From NCBI RefSeq assembly GCF_021190955.1, contig NZ_JAIOAO010000001.1, positions 2,294,001 through 2,358,000 on the forward strand: 64,000 bases of DNA, read 5' to 3'. Every line of letters starts with the position of its first letter. Positions within the stretch are counted from its first letter, which is position 1. Source of the stretch: Parachryseolinea silvisoli (GTDB lineage Bacteria; Bacteroidota; Bacteroidia; Cytophagales; Cyclobacteriaceae). The notes below the pieces were generated by a model. It ran no database searches, was not told where the DNA came from, and saw nothing but the letters and a program-made list of their open reading frames with translations. A program made the translations under genes and the position numbers. Shown piece by piece: positions 44,965 through 54,590 of this stretch.

Positions 44965-47900
44965 CTAGCGTACCAGGTAGCGCACCAGGCCGCTCTGCGC
45001 ACCGGCGCCCACGCGTATCAGGTATAATCCACCCGGCAGCGCGGGGACTTCTACCTGCAACGACTGTTGAACACCCTGATATTTCCGGTGTATAAGTTGA
45101 GCGCCATCAGCCTTCATCACGTGCACGGCTACATCGCCGGCATCCTGTAGAAAGTCGATCGTTACCACATTGACACGATTGCTTTCTCCCGGATTTGGAT
45201 ACAGCGTGATGGTAGCTCCCTCTGCCGCAAAAGCGTCCGCAGCTGCCACACGTTGTTGCGCGCCACACGCGCCTTTCAATACCCAGGCATCCTGCCAGTA
45301 CATACCGGTGCCCGGGCCATAGGCCCACGCTGCGCCATTACACCAGCCCGAATAAGGCCACTCACGACACTGATAAATAGAACCACCCTGCTGCACCTGG
45401 TTCCCCGCGACGTAGCCGCTATTCTCCACATACTGCGGCACGCCCGTGCAGCCACCGGTAGGATTCGTCACCGTAATGTTCACAGCAGCCGAAGTAGCGC
45501 TAAGACCTTCGTTGTCGGTAGCCTTGGCGGTAAACGCATAGTTACCGGCAGCAACACCGTTCCAGGTGTAAGCGTAAGGAGCAGAGGTATCTTCACCCAG
45601 CTTCACACTCCCCTGGAAGAATTCCACCTTGGCAACCGCACCATTGTCGGAAGCCGCAGCTTGCAATACAATGGTAGACGGTGCGACATACGTCGTACCC
45701 CCCGCGGGAGCCGTCAGGCTTACGACCGGCGGCGTATTGGTATTCGGCACTGTTACCGTAATCGCCACAGCCGACGATGTCGCCGTAGCAGTTGCTGTTG
45801 TCACCTTCGCAGTCAGGCTATAAGATCCTGCCACAACATTCGTCCAGGTGAAAGCATACGGTGCGCTCGTGTCTTCACCCAACTTCACTGTACCCTGGAA
45901 GAATTCGACCTTTGTAATCGTCCCGCCAGTACCGGCACCTGCCGTAGCCGCTATCTCAATGGAGGCCGGCGCGATAAACGAGCTCTGCGCCGCCGGCGAG
46001 GTAATACTTACCGAAGGCGATGTAACCCCTGTCAGGTAAGGACGTCCGGCATCAAACGATTTGAGCTGTTCAAAGAACCAGCCGTTGTCGCCGGCGTTGC
46101 CGTTCGACTCCAGCGAGTTGCCATTCAGGTTTGTAAAGTCTGTACAATCTGCCAACCCTTTACCAGCGAGGAAGCCGATAAAGCCGGCATCAAAGAATTC
46201 CTGCTTGTGTGTAAAGAAGTACGGCATGAATGTATCTTCATAGCGGTTCACCGTATTCGGCAAGCCCATGTGACCGATCGAGATCTGCCAGCCCAGCAGT
46301 GGCAGGCTAACGCCTTGACTAAGCGTCTTTGACCAGCTCACCCACTTGGCATTCTGCGTATCATTCCAATAGTAGTCATTCCGGTTTTGCTTCACCAGCC
46401 AGTTGCCCGCGCTCCAACCATTTTTCTCTACGCCAATAAAGTCACCGCGATCACCCGTAGCGGGCAACAGCTGATTGGCAAACTCTACATTGCGTTGTGC
46501 CGAATAAGTAACGTCACCCTGGTTCCAGTATACCATGCCCTTTGCGCCGTCGGCCACGGGCGGCCCCGTAACACCGTTGCCGTTCACCGACCAGAAAGAC
46601 ATCAGCAGACCATTGTATGAATCAGGTGCATAACGACGCAGCGTACGAATAATACCTTGCGCCACACCGCTCAGCGTGTTCGGCAGACCGGCCAGGTGTT
46701 CATAACCAGCCCCCAGGTTGCTTACTGTAGCCGGCACCTGACGCGGGTCAGACGTTGTACCTTGTTCGAGTGCATTTTGCAGGAAATAACCCCACGTATC
46801 CGGCTCGATTACAAAAATCGCTTTGTAACCATTGCTCTTCTCCGCCACCGTACGGATGCTCGAGAAGTACTTACGCATAAAGTCCGCATTGCGAATGTTG
46901 TTCTTCAACGCAGCCGCGCCACCTTCCTCCTGCAGCATATAAATGACGTAGGCCGGACGCAGTCCCATCTCCTGTGAGTTGCGCGAGTAGTCCGTACCCC
47001 ACTGATTAAAGAGCCAGGACAACGCATTGCTGGAAGGATCAACACCATTGTTTACATACGCATAACGATAGTTCAGCTTCACATTCTCTTGTAAGGCTTT
47101 CTTCATCCGCACGTTGATGATATTGGTATTGTCACTCACCAGGCCCATCTGGAAGTCACCCCAACCTGCCGGTACTGCCGCAGCCGCCTGTACACTGGCT
47201 ACCGGTGCTGCTGCGCGTGCCGCCGCCGCCGGCGCACCAAGACCATCAAGGTATGTGCGGTTGGCATTAACAAAACTGTTGTTGTTCTGAAGAACATCCC
47301 AGTTGATAGACCAGGCCATGATCCCGCGCAACGCCGGGTAGGTTCCGGTCATGGTGTACTGACCACCGTACGACTGACCTTTTACGATATAGTTAAAGGC
47401 CTGCTGTAGTTGTTGGTTCGTCACCTGGCCGCTACCCGCAGCACCGGCCGACGACGGCACGGCAATGACCACCTGGTCCGGACGTAGCGGCGGGAAGAAA
47501 TACGACGGGTTACCACCTACGTTAAACCCTTTCAACAGCATGTCCGTCATAGACACCAGATAGTCGGGGTTGCCGGACGAATACAACGTGCCATTCAGGC
47601 CCATAATCGCCGGCTGGTTATACAGCTGAGACTGCACATACGTGATCTTGTCACGCAATGCATGGATCACCGGAATATACACCCCCGCTCGACGGTCTAC
47701 GCTGGAATGCAACCCTGCATACCACTGATAGCCCAGTTGCAGATAGAACGCCTCCGGTGCGAACGTAAGAATAAAATTACTCCCGTAGTGATTACAAAGA
47801 TCGCGAATGGCCCCGATCATCTGTACCACCTTCGGCGACGTAGGATTGCGAAAGTCTGCATCTCCCGTCTCCAGCTCCAACGAGCTTTGCTCCAGGTCTA

Positions 47901-49608
47901 TGTCGATACCATCAAAACCGTATTCGTCAATGATGCTCTTCATGTTGCTGACGAATGTCGTGCGTGCAGCAGCCGTCGTCAGCGAGAAATAACCTTCATA
48001 CCCACCGATGGAGATCACGATCTTCTTCCCCTGGCTCTGTAACAGCTTGATATCAGACTTGAAGTTGGCAACGGTATAGTCAGCGGTCGCACCCGCGAGT
48101 ACAAACTTCACCTGGCCATTCGTGCTTCCCACCGTCACCGGTTCAACAAAGGATATGTTGATTACATCCCACTTGGGCGATACATCGCGCAGTTTCACAA
48201 ACGGCACGCCACCACCCCAGGTATGCCAGTAGCCGCTCATAATGCGCGCAGGCAATCCACCGGTATTGACATCTCCTGCCGTAATAGAAACAGCAGCCGA
48301 CTCTTTCGTAAAACTACTATTATCCGTCGCACGGGCCACCAGCGTGTGATATCCTTGTGTCGTTGTCCACGAAATGCTATAGGGCGTAGAAGCATCTTCT
48401 CCAATCTTGGCGCCATCCACCAAGAACTCAACTTTAGTTATTGAGCCACCGGCATCGCTCGCAGTCGCAGCAATCGTGATTGCCTGCCCTACAGGGAAAT
48501 TAGTCCCTGCAGTCGGCGCCGTGATGTTTACAGCAGGGCCATTGTTACCGCCGGTGCAATCGCCCAGAAGTTCCCACGCGTTGTCCCATGCCCAGCCGAT
48601 ACCCGGTTCGTATGCACCCCCGAGTGAGCACCATCCACCCACTTCGCACTTATACTTCTTATTATTGTATTGCACTTCATCACCGGTGCTGTAGGTCGAT
48701 CCATTCACATACGCCGGAATATTACAACCACCGCCGGTATTACCGTTTACGGTAACCGATGCCGTAGCCGAAGTACCCGTTGCACCCGCGTTGTCCGTGG
48801 CCACCGCCCGCAGCGCATAGGTACCCGCCGGCACATTGCTCCAGGTATAGCTATAGGGAGCAGAAGTATCTTCGCCCAGCAGCGTTGCGCCGTTATAGAA
48901 TGCAACGTTAGCAACCGTGCCGTCTGTATCGCTTGCCGTCGCCGTCAGCGTAACACTGGCGGGCGCGGTAAACGACGCGCCATTGGCCGGAGCCGTGAGC
49001 GTCGCCACCGGGCTGGCATTTGTCCCACCCGTCACCGTAATGCTGACCGCAGCAGTGGTAGCAGTGCCGCCTGCATTGTCCGTAGCACGCGCCGCGAGGC
49101 TATACGTGCCACTCCCAACGCCGGCCCAGGTATAGCTATACGGTGCCGAGGTATCTTCCCCCAGTAACGTCGCGCCCTGGTAGAACCCAACCTTGGCCAC
49201 GGTACCATCGGTATCACCCGCAGTAGCCGTCAGCGTAACGCTTGCGGGCGCGGCGAACGATGCTCCGTTCGCTGGAGCCGTCAGCGATACCGTGGGATTG
49301 ACATTTGTCCCACCGCCGTCGCACGGACCGATATAGCGCCACACGTCCCACTCGCCACTGCGCGTCTCAGGGTTCTCTCCTTGCGTCCACCAACGTGCTT
49401 CATATATTTTGTTATTTAACGAAACACGGACACCAACGGTGTACGTATTTGCCGCCGTCCACACGGGGTCCGTGCAGGCGACACAGCGCTCGTCGCGGTG
49501 TGATGGGGACGAGGCTTGCACCGCCGTGATACAAAAAATCATCAGGACTACGGCAAACCATCGCCGGTATGCCTGCCAGCAAGCGGCCGGAGTATAATGT
49601 CTTCTCAT
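44965..49608 (-). CDS. giant secreted GH18 chitinase with a second, unassigned catalytic-like module
   Basis: 1547 residues. In order: signal peptide, a CBM5/12-like chitin-binding module (WTAANTYTVGVRV, YEARWWTQGE), two Ig-like repeats (NPTVSLTAPANG type), another CBM5/12-like module, a third Ig-like repeat, a GH18 domain at about 451-790 with DGIDIDLE near 565, then about 375 residues (814-1190) that are not GH18 and contain IEPDTWGYFLQNA near 931, two more Ig-like repeats, a CBM5/12 and a T9SS sorting domain (YPNPGESNRVNVV). The ATG at 49608 avoids overlap with the upstream chitinase. Secreted to the surface to degrade chitin. The second module could be a new hydrolase family. Confidence 0.92.
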   Translation of the reverse strand: MRRHYTPAACWQAYRRWFAVVLMIFCITAVQASSPSHRDERCVACTDPVWTAANTYTVGVRVSLNNKIYEARWWTQGENPETRSGEWDVWRYIGPCDGGGTNVNPTVSLTAPANGASFAAPASVTLTATAGDTDGTVAKVGFYQGATLLGEDTSAPYSYTWAGVGSGTYSLAARATDNAGGTATTAAVSITVTGGTNASPVATLTAPANGASFTAPASVTLTATASDTDGTVANVAFYNGATLLGEDTSAPYSYTWSNVPAGTYALRAVATDNAGATGTSATASVTVNGNTGGGCNIPAYVNGSTYSTGDEVQYNNKKYKCEVGGWCSLGGAYEPGIGWAWDNAWELLGDCTGGNNGPAVNITAPTAGTNFPVGQAITIAATASDAGGSITKVEFLVDGAKIGEDASTPYSISWTTTQGYHTLVARATDNSSFTKESAAVSITAGDVNTGGLPARIMSGYWHTWGGGVPFVKLRDVSPKWDVINISFVEPVTVGSTNGQVKFVLAGATADYTVANFKSDIKLLQSQGKKIVISIGGYEGYFSLTTAAARTTFVSNMKSIIDEYGFDGIDIDLEQSSLELETGDADFRNPTSPKVVQMIGAIRDLCNHYGSNFILTFAPEAFYLQLGYQWYAGLHSSVDRRAGVYIPVIHALRDKITYVQSQLYNQPAIMGLNGTLYSSGNPDYLVSMTDMLLKGFNVGGNPSYFFPPLRPDQVVIAVPSSAGAAGSGQVTNQQLQQAFNYIVKGQSYGGQYTMTGTYPALRGIMAWSINWDVLQNNNSFVNANRTYLDGLGAPAAAARAAAPVASVQAAAAVPAGWGDFQMGLVSDNTNIINVRMKKALQENVKLNYRYAYVNNGVDPSSNALSWLFNQWGTDYSRNSQEMGLRPAYVIYMLQEEGGAAALKNNIRNADFMRKYFSSIRTVAEKSNGYKAIFVIEPDTWGYFLQNALEQGTTSDPRQVPATVSNLGAGYEHLAGLPNTLSGVAQGIIRTLRRYAPDSYNGLLMSFWSVNGNGVTGPPVADGAKGMVYWNQGDVTYSAQRNVEFANQLLPATGDRGDFIGVEKNGWSAGNWLVKQNRNDYYWNDTQNAKWVSWSKTLSQGVSLPLLGWQISIGHMGLPNTVNRYEDTFMPYFFTHKQEFFDAGFIGFLAGKGLADCTDFTNLNGNSLESNGNAGDNGWFFEQLKSFDAGRPYLTGVTSPSVSITSPAAQSSFIAPASIEIAATAGAGTGGTITKVEFFQGTVKLGEDTSAPYAFTWTNVVAGSYSLTAKVTTATATATSSAVAITVTVPNTNTPPVVSLTAPAGGTTYVAPSTIVLQAAASDNGAVAKVEFFQGSVKLGEDTSAPYAYTWNGVAAGNYAFTAKATDNEGLSATSAAVNITVTNPTGGCTGVPQYVENSGYVAGNQVQQGGSIYQCREWPYSGWCNGAAWAYGPGTGMYWQDAWVLKGACGAQQRVAAADAFAAEGATITLYPNPGESNRVNVVTIDFLQDAGDVAVHVMKADGAQLIHRKYQGVQQSLQVEVPALPGGLYLIRVGAGAQSGLVRYLVR

Positions 49609-49627
49609 GAATATGGCGTGATAGTCG

Positions 49628-51787
49628 TTATTTAACCAGGTATCGTTGTGTTGTGCTCTTCGCACCGTGCTGCAGGCGGATCAGGTATAACCCCGCCGGT
49701 AAGGCCGGAATCTCTGCATCCAGTGTCGTGCCGGTCGGAGTATACTGCCGGCTGTAAACGCCCACACCATCCAACGTCTTAACTTCCACCGTGGCGATGC
49801 TGGGCGATGTACCTAAACCAAACGTAACGGTAGCCGTACGACCGGTAACGCCCGGGTTAGGATATACCGCCACGCTCTCAGCTTCCGCAACACGGGCTTG
49901 CACAGCGGCAGTCGATGCACCACAGGCAGAAACAAACACCCATGCGTCTTGCCAGTAGGTACCGGTGCCGGGACCATAGGCCCACGCAGCACCATTACAC
50001 CAGCCTGAATAGGGCCACTCACGGCACTGATATACGCCGCCGGCGTTTTGCACCTGGCTTCCGGCGACATAGCCGTTATTCTCTACATACTGAGGTGCAT
50101 TGCAACCACCTGTAGGATTCGAGACCGTAATGCTTACAGCCGACGAGGTCGTGGTAGCATTCTGATTATCTGTAGCGCGGGCAGTAATGCTATAGGTACC
50201 TGCCGTCACTCCGGTCCAGGTATAGCTATACGGGGAAGAAGTGTCTTCACCCAGTTTTGTGCTCCCCTGAAAGAATTCCACCTTGCTGACCGTGCCATTG
50301 GCGTCACTTGCGTTGGCGGCAAGGGTAACAGACGCGGGTGCCGTAAACGTGGCACCGTTGGCCGGCGACGTCAGGCTTACCACCGGCGGTGTATTGCCCC
50401 CACTGATCGTCGCGGTAATGGTCACCGACGAAGAAGTTGTCGTCGCACCCTGGTTATCCGTAGCGACAGCTGTCAGCGTATAGCTACCAGCGCCTACGTT
50501 GCTCCAGGTAAATGTATACGGTGCCGACGTGTCTTCGCCGAGCAGGGCGCCATTCTGGAAGAACGCTACTTTTGCCACGGAACCGTCGCCGTCAGAAGCA
50601 TTGGCCGCCAGTGAAACGGTGGCCGGTGCCGTAAACGTTGCGCCGTTGGCCGGCGAGGTAAGACTTACAGTAGGAGCATTATTGCCGCCGCCCAAACTGC
50701 TGAAATAAGCGTAGTGGTTGTTCGCAAAGGCGTCGCCCTGAGTCTTATCCCAGTTAACCGACCACGTCATGATACCCCGCAAGTTCGGGTAGGTGCGGTT
50801 GGTGACATATGCGCTGCCGTACGAAATGCCTTTGATCAGATAATTCAATGCCTGATGTACTTGTGCAGGCGCCACATATCCACCCGCCGGCGCGGCACCC
50901 GTACCGGTAGCGGGCAAGCCAAAGGCTACCTGATCCTCCCGCAACGCCGGAAAGACATTGGCTGTATTACGACCCACAGGGAACCCCTTCAGCAACATGT
51001 CCGTCATAGCGACTATAAAGTCCGCCGTACCCTGGTTGTAGATCTTCTCGTCGAGCGCTACTTGCGAGCCGGTATTATAGTACTGCACGTGCACAAACGT
51101 GAGCAGGTCACGCAGACCATGCAACACAGGCAGGTAGCCGCCAAAAGCAGTACCATAGAAACCATAACCTCCCTGTACATACTGAGTTTCCGGAGCAGAC
51201 GTCAGCCAGAAATTTTTACCCTGGCCCCGGAAGTATGTAACGAGCTCACGCGACGCTGCGACCAGGTTGCTGATCTTCGGCGTCGTGGGATTCTTAAAAT
51301 CGGTATCGCCTGGATTCAGGATCACCGAGGTACCTTCGAGGTCAATGTCATAACCGTCAAAGCCGTACTCGGTAATGATCGTCTTCATCGAGTTTACAAA
51401 CTTGGTACGGTCCGCAGCCGTGTGCAGCTCTACGGGAGCGTCGGCACCCCCAATCGAAATCTGTACGCGACGACCCTGCGCCTGCAGCGCGCGGATGTCG
51501 GCGATAAACTCAGTCTTCGATTGCTGTATGGGTTCAAAGTGCATCGTCATGTCGCCGGGGGCAACAGGCACAGCAAAGGCGATGTTGATAACATTATACT
51601 TGGAGTTCACATCACGCAACCGAATGTAAGGAGCGGAAGCATTGTTCCAGTTGTGGAAGTAGCCAACCACGACGCGGTTGCCTAATTGTGCCTGGGCTGG
51701 TAAAGCCGGTAGCAGCATACCGAGCAGGCATACCACCGCTACCAGGCGAAACAAGCCCTTGTGGTGTTTTGTAGAAGTTGTGTTCAT
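49628..51787 (-). CDS. secreted GH18 chitinase
   Basis: 719 residues: signal peptide 1-34, GH18 domain at about 36-370 with the catalytic DxxDxDxE motif D144-GY-D147-I-D149-L-E151 and SIGG at 111-114, two Ig-like repeats (about 377-555), a CBM5/12-like module (about 560-615, YVENNGYVAGSQVQ, YQCREWPYSGWCNG) and a T9SS type A sorting domain. It is the first gene of a two-gene operon with the giant chitinase, 19 bases apart. Its end modules are nearly repeated in the second gene, indicating module exchange or duplication. Confidence 0.95.
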   Translation of the reverse strand: MNTTSTKHHKGLFRLVAVVCLLGMLLPALPAQAQLGNRVVVGYFHNWNNASAPYIRLRDVNSKYNVINIAFAVPVAPGDMTMHFEPIQQSKTEFIADIRALQAQGRRVQISIGGADAPVELHTAADRTKFVNSMKTIITEYGFDGYDIDLEGTSVILNPGDTDFKNPTTPKISNLVAASRELVTYFRGQGKNFWLTSAPETQYVQGGYGFYGTAFGGYLPVLHGLRDLLTFVHVQYYNTGSQVALDEKIYNQGTADFIVAMTDMLLKGFPVGRNTANVFPALREDQVAFGLPATGTGAAPAGGYVAPAQVHQALNYLIKGISYGSAYVTNRTYPNLRGIMTWSVNWDKTQGDAFANNHYAYFSSLGGGNNAPTVSLTSPANGATFTAPATVSLAANASDGDGSVAKVAFFQNGALLGEDTSAPYTFTWSNVGAGSYTLTAVATDNQGATTTSSSVTITATISGGNTPPVVSLTSPANGATFTAPASVTLAANASDANGTVSKVEFFQGSTKLGEDTSSPYSYTWTGVTAGTYSITARATDNQNATTTSSAVSITVSNPTGGCNAPQYVENNGYVAGSQVQNAGGVYQCREWPYSGWCNGAAWAYGPGTGTYWQDAWVFVSACGASTAAVQARVAEAESVAVYPNPGVTGRTATVTFGLGTSPSIATVEVKTLDGVGVYSRQYTPTGTTLDAEIPALPAGLYLIRLQHGAKSTTQRYLVK

Positions 51788-51882
51788 CTGTTTGTTGTAT
51801 ATGGTTGAATAAATAGGTTACACGCGAACAGGCTGGGAAGGCCTTACGGTAAGCAAGGTCGCCACGAACACCAGCGACATAA

Positions 51883-51921
51883 AATGTAGTTATTGAATGG
51901 CAACGGACATTTATTGAATGG
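51883..51921 (-). promoter_or_regulatory. shared 21-bp direct repeat element, chitinase copy
   Basis: TTATTGAATGG at 51890 and again at 51911, a perfect 11-base repeat with a 21-base period, inside the 39-bp block shared with the GH16 promoter. It lies 96-134 bases before the chitinase start codon. Confidence 0.7.
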
Positions 51922-52000
51922 TCATTCGGTCAACCGTGTGCGGAACGCACATAGGAAATGACAAGCTTGGCGCGGGCTGGCATACGACCGTTTGAAACCG

Positions 52001-52008
52001 TAGCTTTG
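52001..52008 (+). promoter_or_regulatory. candidate -7 element of sugE
   Basis: TAGCTTTG fits the Bacteroidota TANNTTTG consensus, 22 bases before the ATG. No clear -33 TTTG is seen. Confidence 0.35.
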
Positions 52009-52030
52009 CCCTGGTAACAAACAGATTGTC

Positions 52031-52360
52031 ATGCATTGGATACTACTGATCGTAGCGGGCCTACTGGAAATAGGCTTTGCTACTTCCCTCGGCAAAGCCC
52101 GCGAGGCCACCGGCACAACGGCGCAACTGTGGTATGCCAGCTTTCTGGTATGCCTTACACTCAGCATGTACTTGCTGATGCGCGCGACTGAAACATTGCC
52201 TATCGGTACAGCCTATGCTGTGTGGACGGGCATCGGGGCAGTGGGAACAGTACTGGTCGGTATTTTTATTTTTCACGAACCCGCCAGCTTCTGGCGGGTA
52301 TTTTTTCTCACAACGCTCATTCTTTCCATCGTTGGGCTCAAAGCCCTGTCACCACACTAA
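52031..52360 (+). CDS. sugE: SMR-family exporter, SugE/Gdx type
   Basis: 109 residues, four membrane helices, with the essential Glu in LIVAGLLEIGFA and the Gdx-like block LPIGTAYAVWTGIGAVGTVLVGI. It acts as a dual-topology dimer exchanging protons for guanidinium or quaternary ammonium cations. No guanidine riboswitch was recognised upstream. It overlaps the convergent DinB-like gene by four bases. Confidence 0.9.
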   Translation: MHWILLIVAGLLEIGFATSLGKAREATGTTAQLWYASFLVCLTLSMYLLMRATETLPIGTAYAVWTGIGAVGTVLVGIFIFHEPASFWRVFFLTTLILSIVGLKALSPH

Positions 52361-52941
52361 CGGATGGCCTGTACGACTGTTTCTGGCGACACGGGCAGGT
52401 TGCGTAGCGCCTGCTGTATATGACGCTCATCATGGGCGATCAAAAAAGCGAACACATCGCCTAACCGCAACCGAATAAAAGTGGCGATGGAAACCGGCAC
52501 ACGCGTGGCCGTCAGATCGGCACGCCGCGCACGCGAGAGCAGCGCCAGCAATGTCTCCTGCAGATGGATAAACTCGGCCACGATGGCATGCGCATCGAGA
52601 TCGGGCGGCGGCGCATAGGCTCTCATGGCCTTGATCTTTCGCTTGCCGGTCTCCGGCTGCATCATCCGCGTGAAATAGCTACCGAGCCACGTACTGGTAA
52701 ACGTCGACGCGTCGGGCTGGCCGTCGTGACGTTGTAGGGACCGGTCGATGGCCGGAAGATAAAAATGGCCATAGCGATTCAGGTGCTCCAGACATTGGGC
52801 AATGCTCCAGCCGCCCGTGACGGAAGGTTTCAGCAATACCTGGCTGTCCTGATTCTGAAAATAATAAATCGCCTTTTGCAGGTGTCGCTCGACGCGGGCT
52901 TCCAGGCCGTCCAGCCAGTGATGTTTATCTACGGGGCTCAT
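52357..52941 (-). CDS. DinB-like (DinB_2) protein
   Basis: 194 residues. The helical bundle carries GGWSIAQCLEHLNRYGHFYLP with the first metal His and IAHDERHIQQALRNL with the last two. DinB_2 proteins are metal-binding and mostly of unknown function; some are thiol transferases. The ATG at 52941 is taken over one 21 bases upstream because it matches the usual short N-terminus; the start is uncertain. Confidence 0.85.
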   Translation of the reverse strand: MSPVDKHHWLDGLEARVERHLQKAIYYFQNQDSQVLLKPSVTGGWSIAQCLEHLNRYGHFYLPAIDRSLQRHDGQPDASTFTSTWLGSYFTRMMQPETGKRKIKAMRAYAPPPDLDAHAIVAEFIHLQETLLALLSRARRADLTATRVPVSIATFIRLRLGDVFAFLIAHDERHIQQALRNLPVSPETVVQAIR

Positions 52942-53010
52942 AATGCAAGATTTGAACGACACAAAGGTGGAGCAACACCCGAAAGTAATTGTTGGTAAAT
53001 ACCAGGATTT

Positions 53011-53598
53011 TCAGATCCGCACACGATTCATAAACTTGCTGAAGTTGGTAGCGTCGATGCCCAGGTAATTAGCCAGGTACTTATGCGGCACCAACTGCAG
53101 GATGTGCGGACTACGTTGTAATAATCGCTTGAATTTATCCTCGGACGAAAAACACTGCAGCTCCACCAGCCTTTCCAATACGCCCGAAAGTGTTACATTC
53201 AGACTTTGCCGTACCATGGCTGAAATGGCTGGCCGGGCATCCATAAGTCCTTGCATCTCGGCAAAAGGCGTTCGCAGAAATACCGAGGGCGTTAACGTCT
53301 CATAAAAATACCGCGACGGCTGCTGCATCAGGAGGGAGTCCAGCACACCACCAAACGAAGGCGCGTACGTAAAAACAATCGTAGCTTCCCGTGCCTGGTC
53401 GTCGGCATAAAATACGCGCTGCACCCCTTCCTCCACAAAGTACAGATAGCGCTCTACATCGCCGGCGTAGGTCACGATCTCCTTGCGGCGGGCAGTAGTA
53501 CGCGTCCAGATACCAGCCATGAACGACCAGTCCTCTTCTGGTAGGGCAAAGTGCGTCTGGAGGGCTTGTTTCAGGGGATGGTCGTCAGGCAATGTCAT
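53011..53598 (-). CDS. Crp/Fnr-family transcriptional regulator
   Basis: 195 residues: cyclic-nucleotide-binding-like beta-barrel (YAGDVERYLYFVEEGVQRVFY) and a C-terminal helical region ending in QLVPHKYLANYLGIDATNFSKFMNRVRI as the DNA-binding helix-turn-helix. No cysteine cluster for an Fe-S sensor is present. Effector unknown. It stands beside DinB and diverges from thioredoxin. Confidence 0.88.
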   Translation of the reverse strand: MTLPDDHPLKQALQTHFALPEEDWSFMAGIWTRTTARRKEIVTYAGDVERYLYFVEEGVQRVFYADDQAREATIVFTYAPSFGGVLDSLLMQQPSRYFYETLTPSVFLRTPFAEMQGLMDARPAISAMVRQSLNVTLSGVLERLVELQCFSSEDKFKRLLQRSPHILQLVPHKYLANYLGIDATNFSKFMNRVRI

Positions 53599-53683
53599 GC
53601 GCGAAAAGCGGGATCGATTCTTGTGCCGGCTAATTTAATGACTAAATTTTGAACCGGCAGAACCGACCCGGTGTTTTACCAAC

Positions 53684-53986
53684 ATGGCACAAGGAAACTT
53701 TTCAACCCTGGTCAATAGCGAGAAGCTCACCTTCGTAGACTTCTCGGCAGAGTGGTGTGGCCCCTGCAAAACAATGGCCCCGATCCTGCAAGATCTCAAA
53801 TCACGCGTGGGCGACAAAGTCCGCATTATCAAGATCGACATTGACCGCAACCCCCAGGCGGCCGCCGCCTATCAGGTACAAAGTGTACCAACGCTCATGC
53901 TCTTCAAAAACGGTAACGTCTTATGGCGGCAGTCGGGTGTCGTACCGGCTCATTTCCTCCAACAGGTTATCAACGAGCACGCCTGA
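53684..53986 (+). CDS. trxA: thioredoxin
   Basis: 100 residues with the active site W24-C25-G-P-C28-K and cis-Pro segment QSVPTLMLFKNG. It is a general thiol reductant and could also serve the ArsC-type reductase encoded at 3922 (inference). Confidence 0.92.
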   Translation: MAQGNFSTLVNSEKLTFVDFSAEWCGPCKTMAPILQDLKSRVGDKVRIIKIDIDRNPQAAAAYQVQSVPTLMLFKNGNVLWRQSGVVPAHFLQQVINEHA

Positions 53987-54080
53987 CCCTTGAAGTGATT
54001 TAAACAACACTTACATTTAACTGTACATGTCCCGCGCGGGACCTTGTGTGTATCTTGCATATACCCTAACGGCCTCGCGT

Positions 54081-54590
54081 ATGACTATAAAAACCGACAC
54101 CCTATCGCGCCGTTCCCGCACGTCTTCATCGCGTCCGCTGAACGAGCTGCTTATAGACGAATATTTACTCTATACGGAAACGCGCATTTGTCACTGGCAC
54201 CTGGAAGATCAACAGGAACCGGGCCTCCGCAATTTTTTACAGCTGCAGTATGAAGCGCTGGACATGCTGCTGGATCGCGTTACGGTATACATGCGCACAG
54301 AAGGACATAAGCCCATGCTTCGCCTCCGCGCGTTTCAGCACATCTCGGCATTCCTGGCGGATGACACGGTACCAACTCCCCTAACGATGCTGAAAGATCT
54401 GACACAGGCGCACGACGCTATACTACAACGTTTACAAAAAATAAGCCGGCCCCAAAGTACTCCGGCCGGCACCGCTATACTCTTACAAGAATTAACAACG
54501 CAACATAAGCAAATGCTTTGCCTGTTAAAGGCACACCTTACGCTGGGCATACTGCAGGCACATCTGCCGCCAGGCCAGGCAACACATTAA
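54081..54590 (+). CDS. Dps-like ferritin-fold protein with altered ferroxidase site
   Basis: 169 residues. LNELLIDEYLLYTETRICHWH and QYEALDMLLDRVTVYMRTEGHKP match the Dps helices. Of the Dps iron ligands, H38 and D65 are kept; the second His position is Arg and the Glu four residues after the Asp is Val69. Ferroxidase activity is therefore doubtful. The Ser/Arg-rich N-terminus (LSRRSRTSSSR) could bind DNA. The ATG at 54081 is preferred to one at 54027; TATCTTGC at 54050 resembles a -7 element. Confidence 0.72.
   Translation: MTIKTDTLSRRSRTSSSRPLNELLIDEYLLYTETRICHWHLEDQQEPGLRNFLQLQYEALDMLLDRVTVYMRTEGHKPMLRLRAFQHISAFLADDTVPTPLTMLKDLTQAHDAILQRLQKISRPQSTPAGTAILLQELTTQHKQMLCLLKAHLTLGILQAHLPPGQATH

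Noticed and set aside
45253-46332. 359-codon plus-strand frame opposite the giant chitinase
   Set aside because: Arg/Cys-rich antisense shadow of Ig-like repeats with low-complexity character.
50714-51685. 323-codon plus-strand frame opposite the GH18 domain
   Set aside because: Antisense to the catalytic domain; no recognisable domain or initiation context.
51922-52030. guanidine riboswitch before the SugE/Gdx-type gene
   Set aside because: Looked for ykkC or mini-ykkC hairpins with conserved ACGR-type loops; none found.
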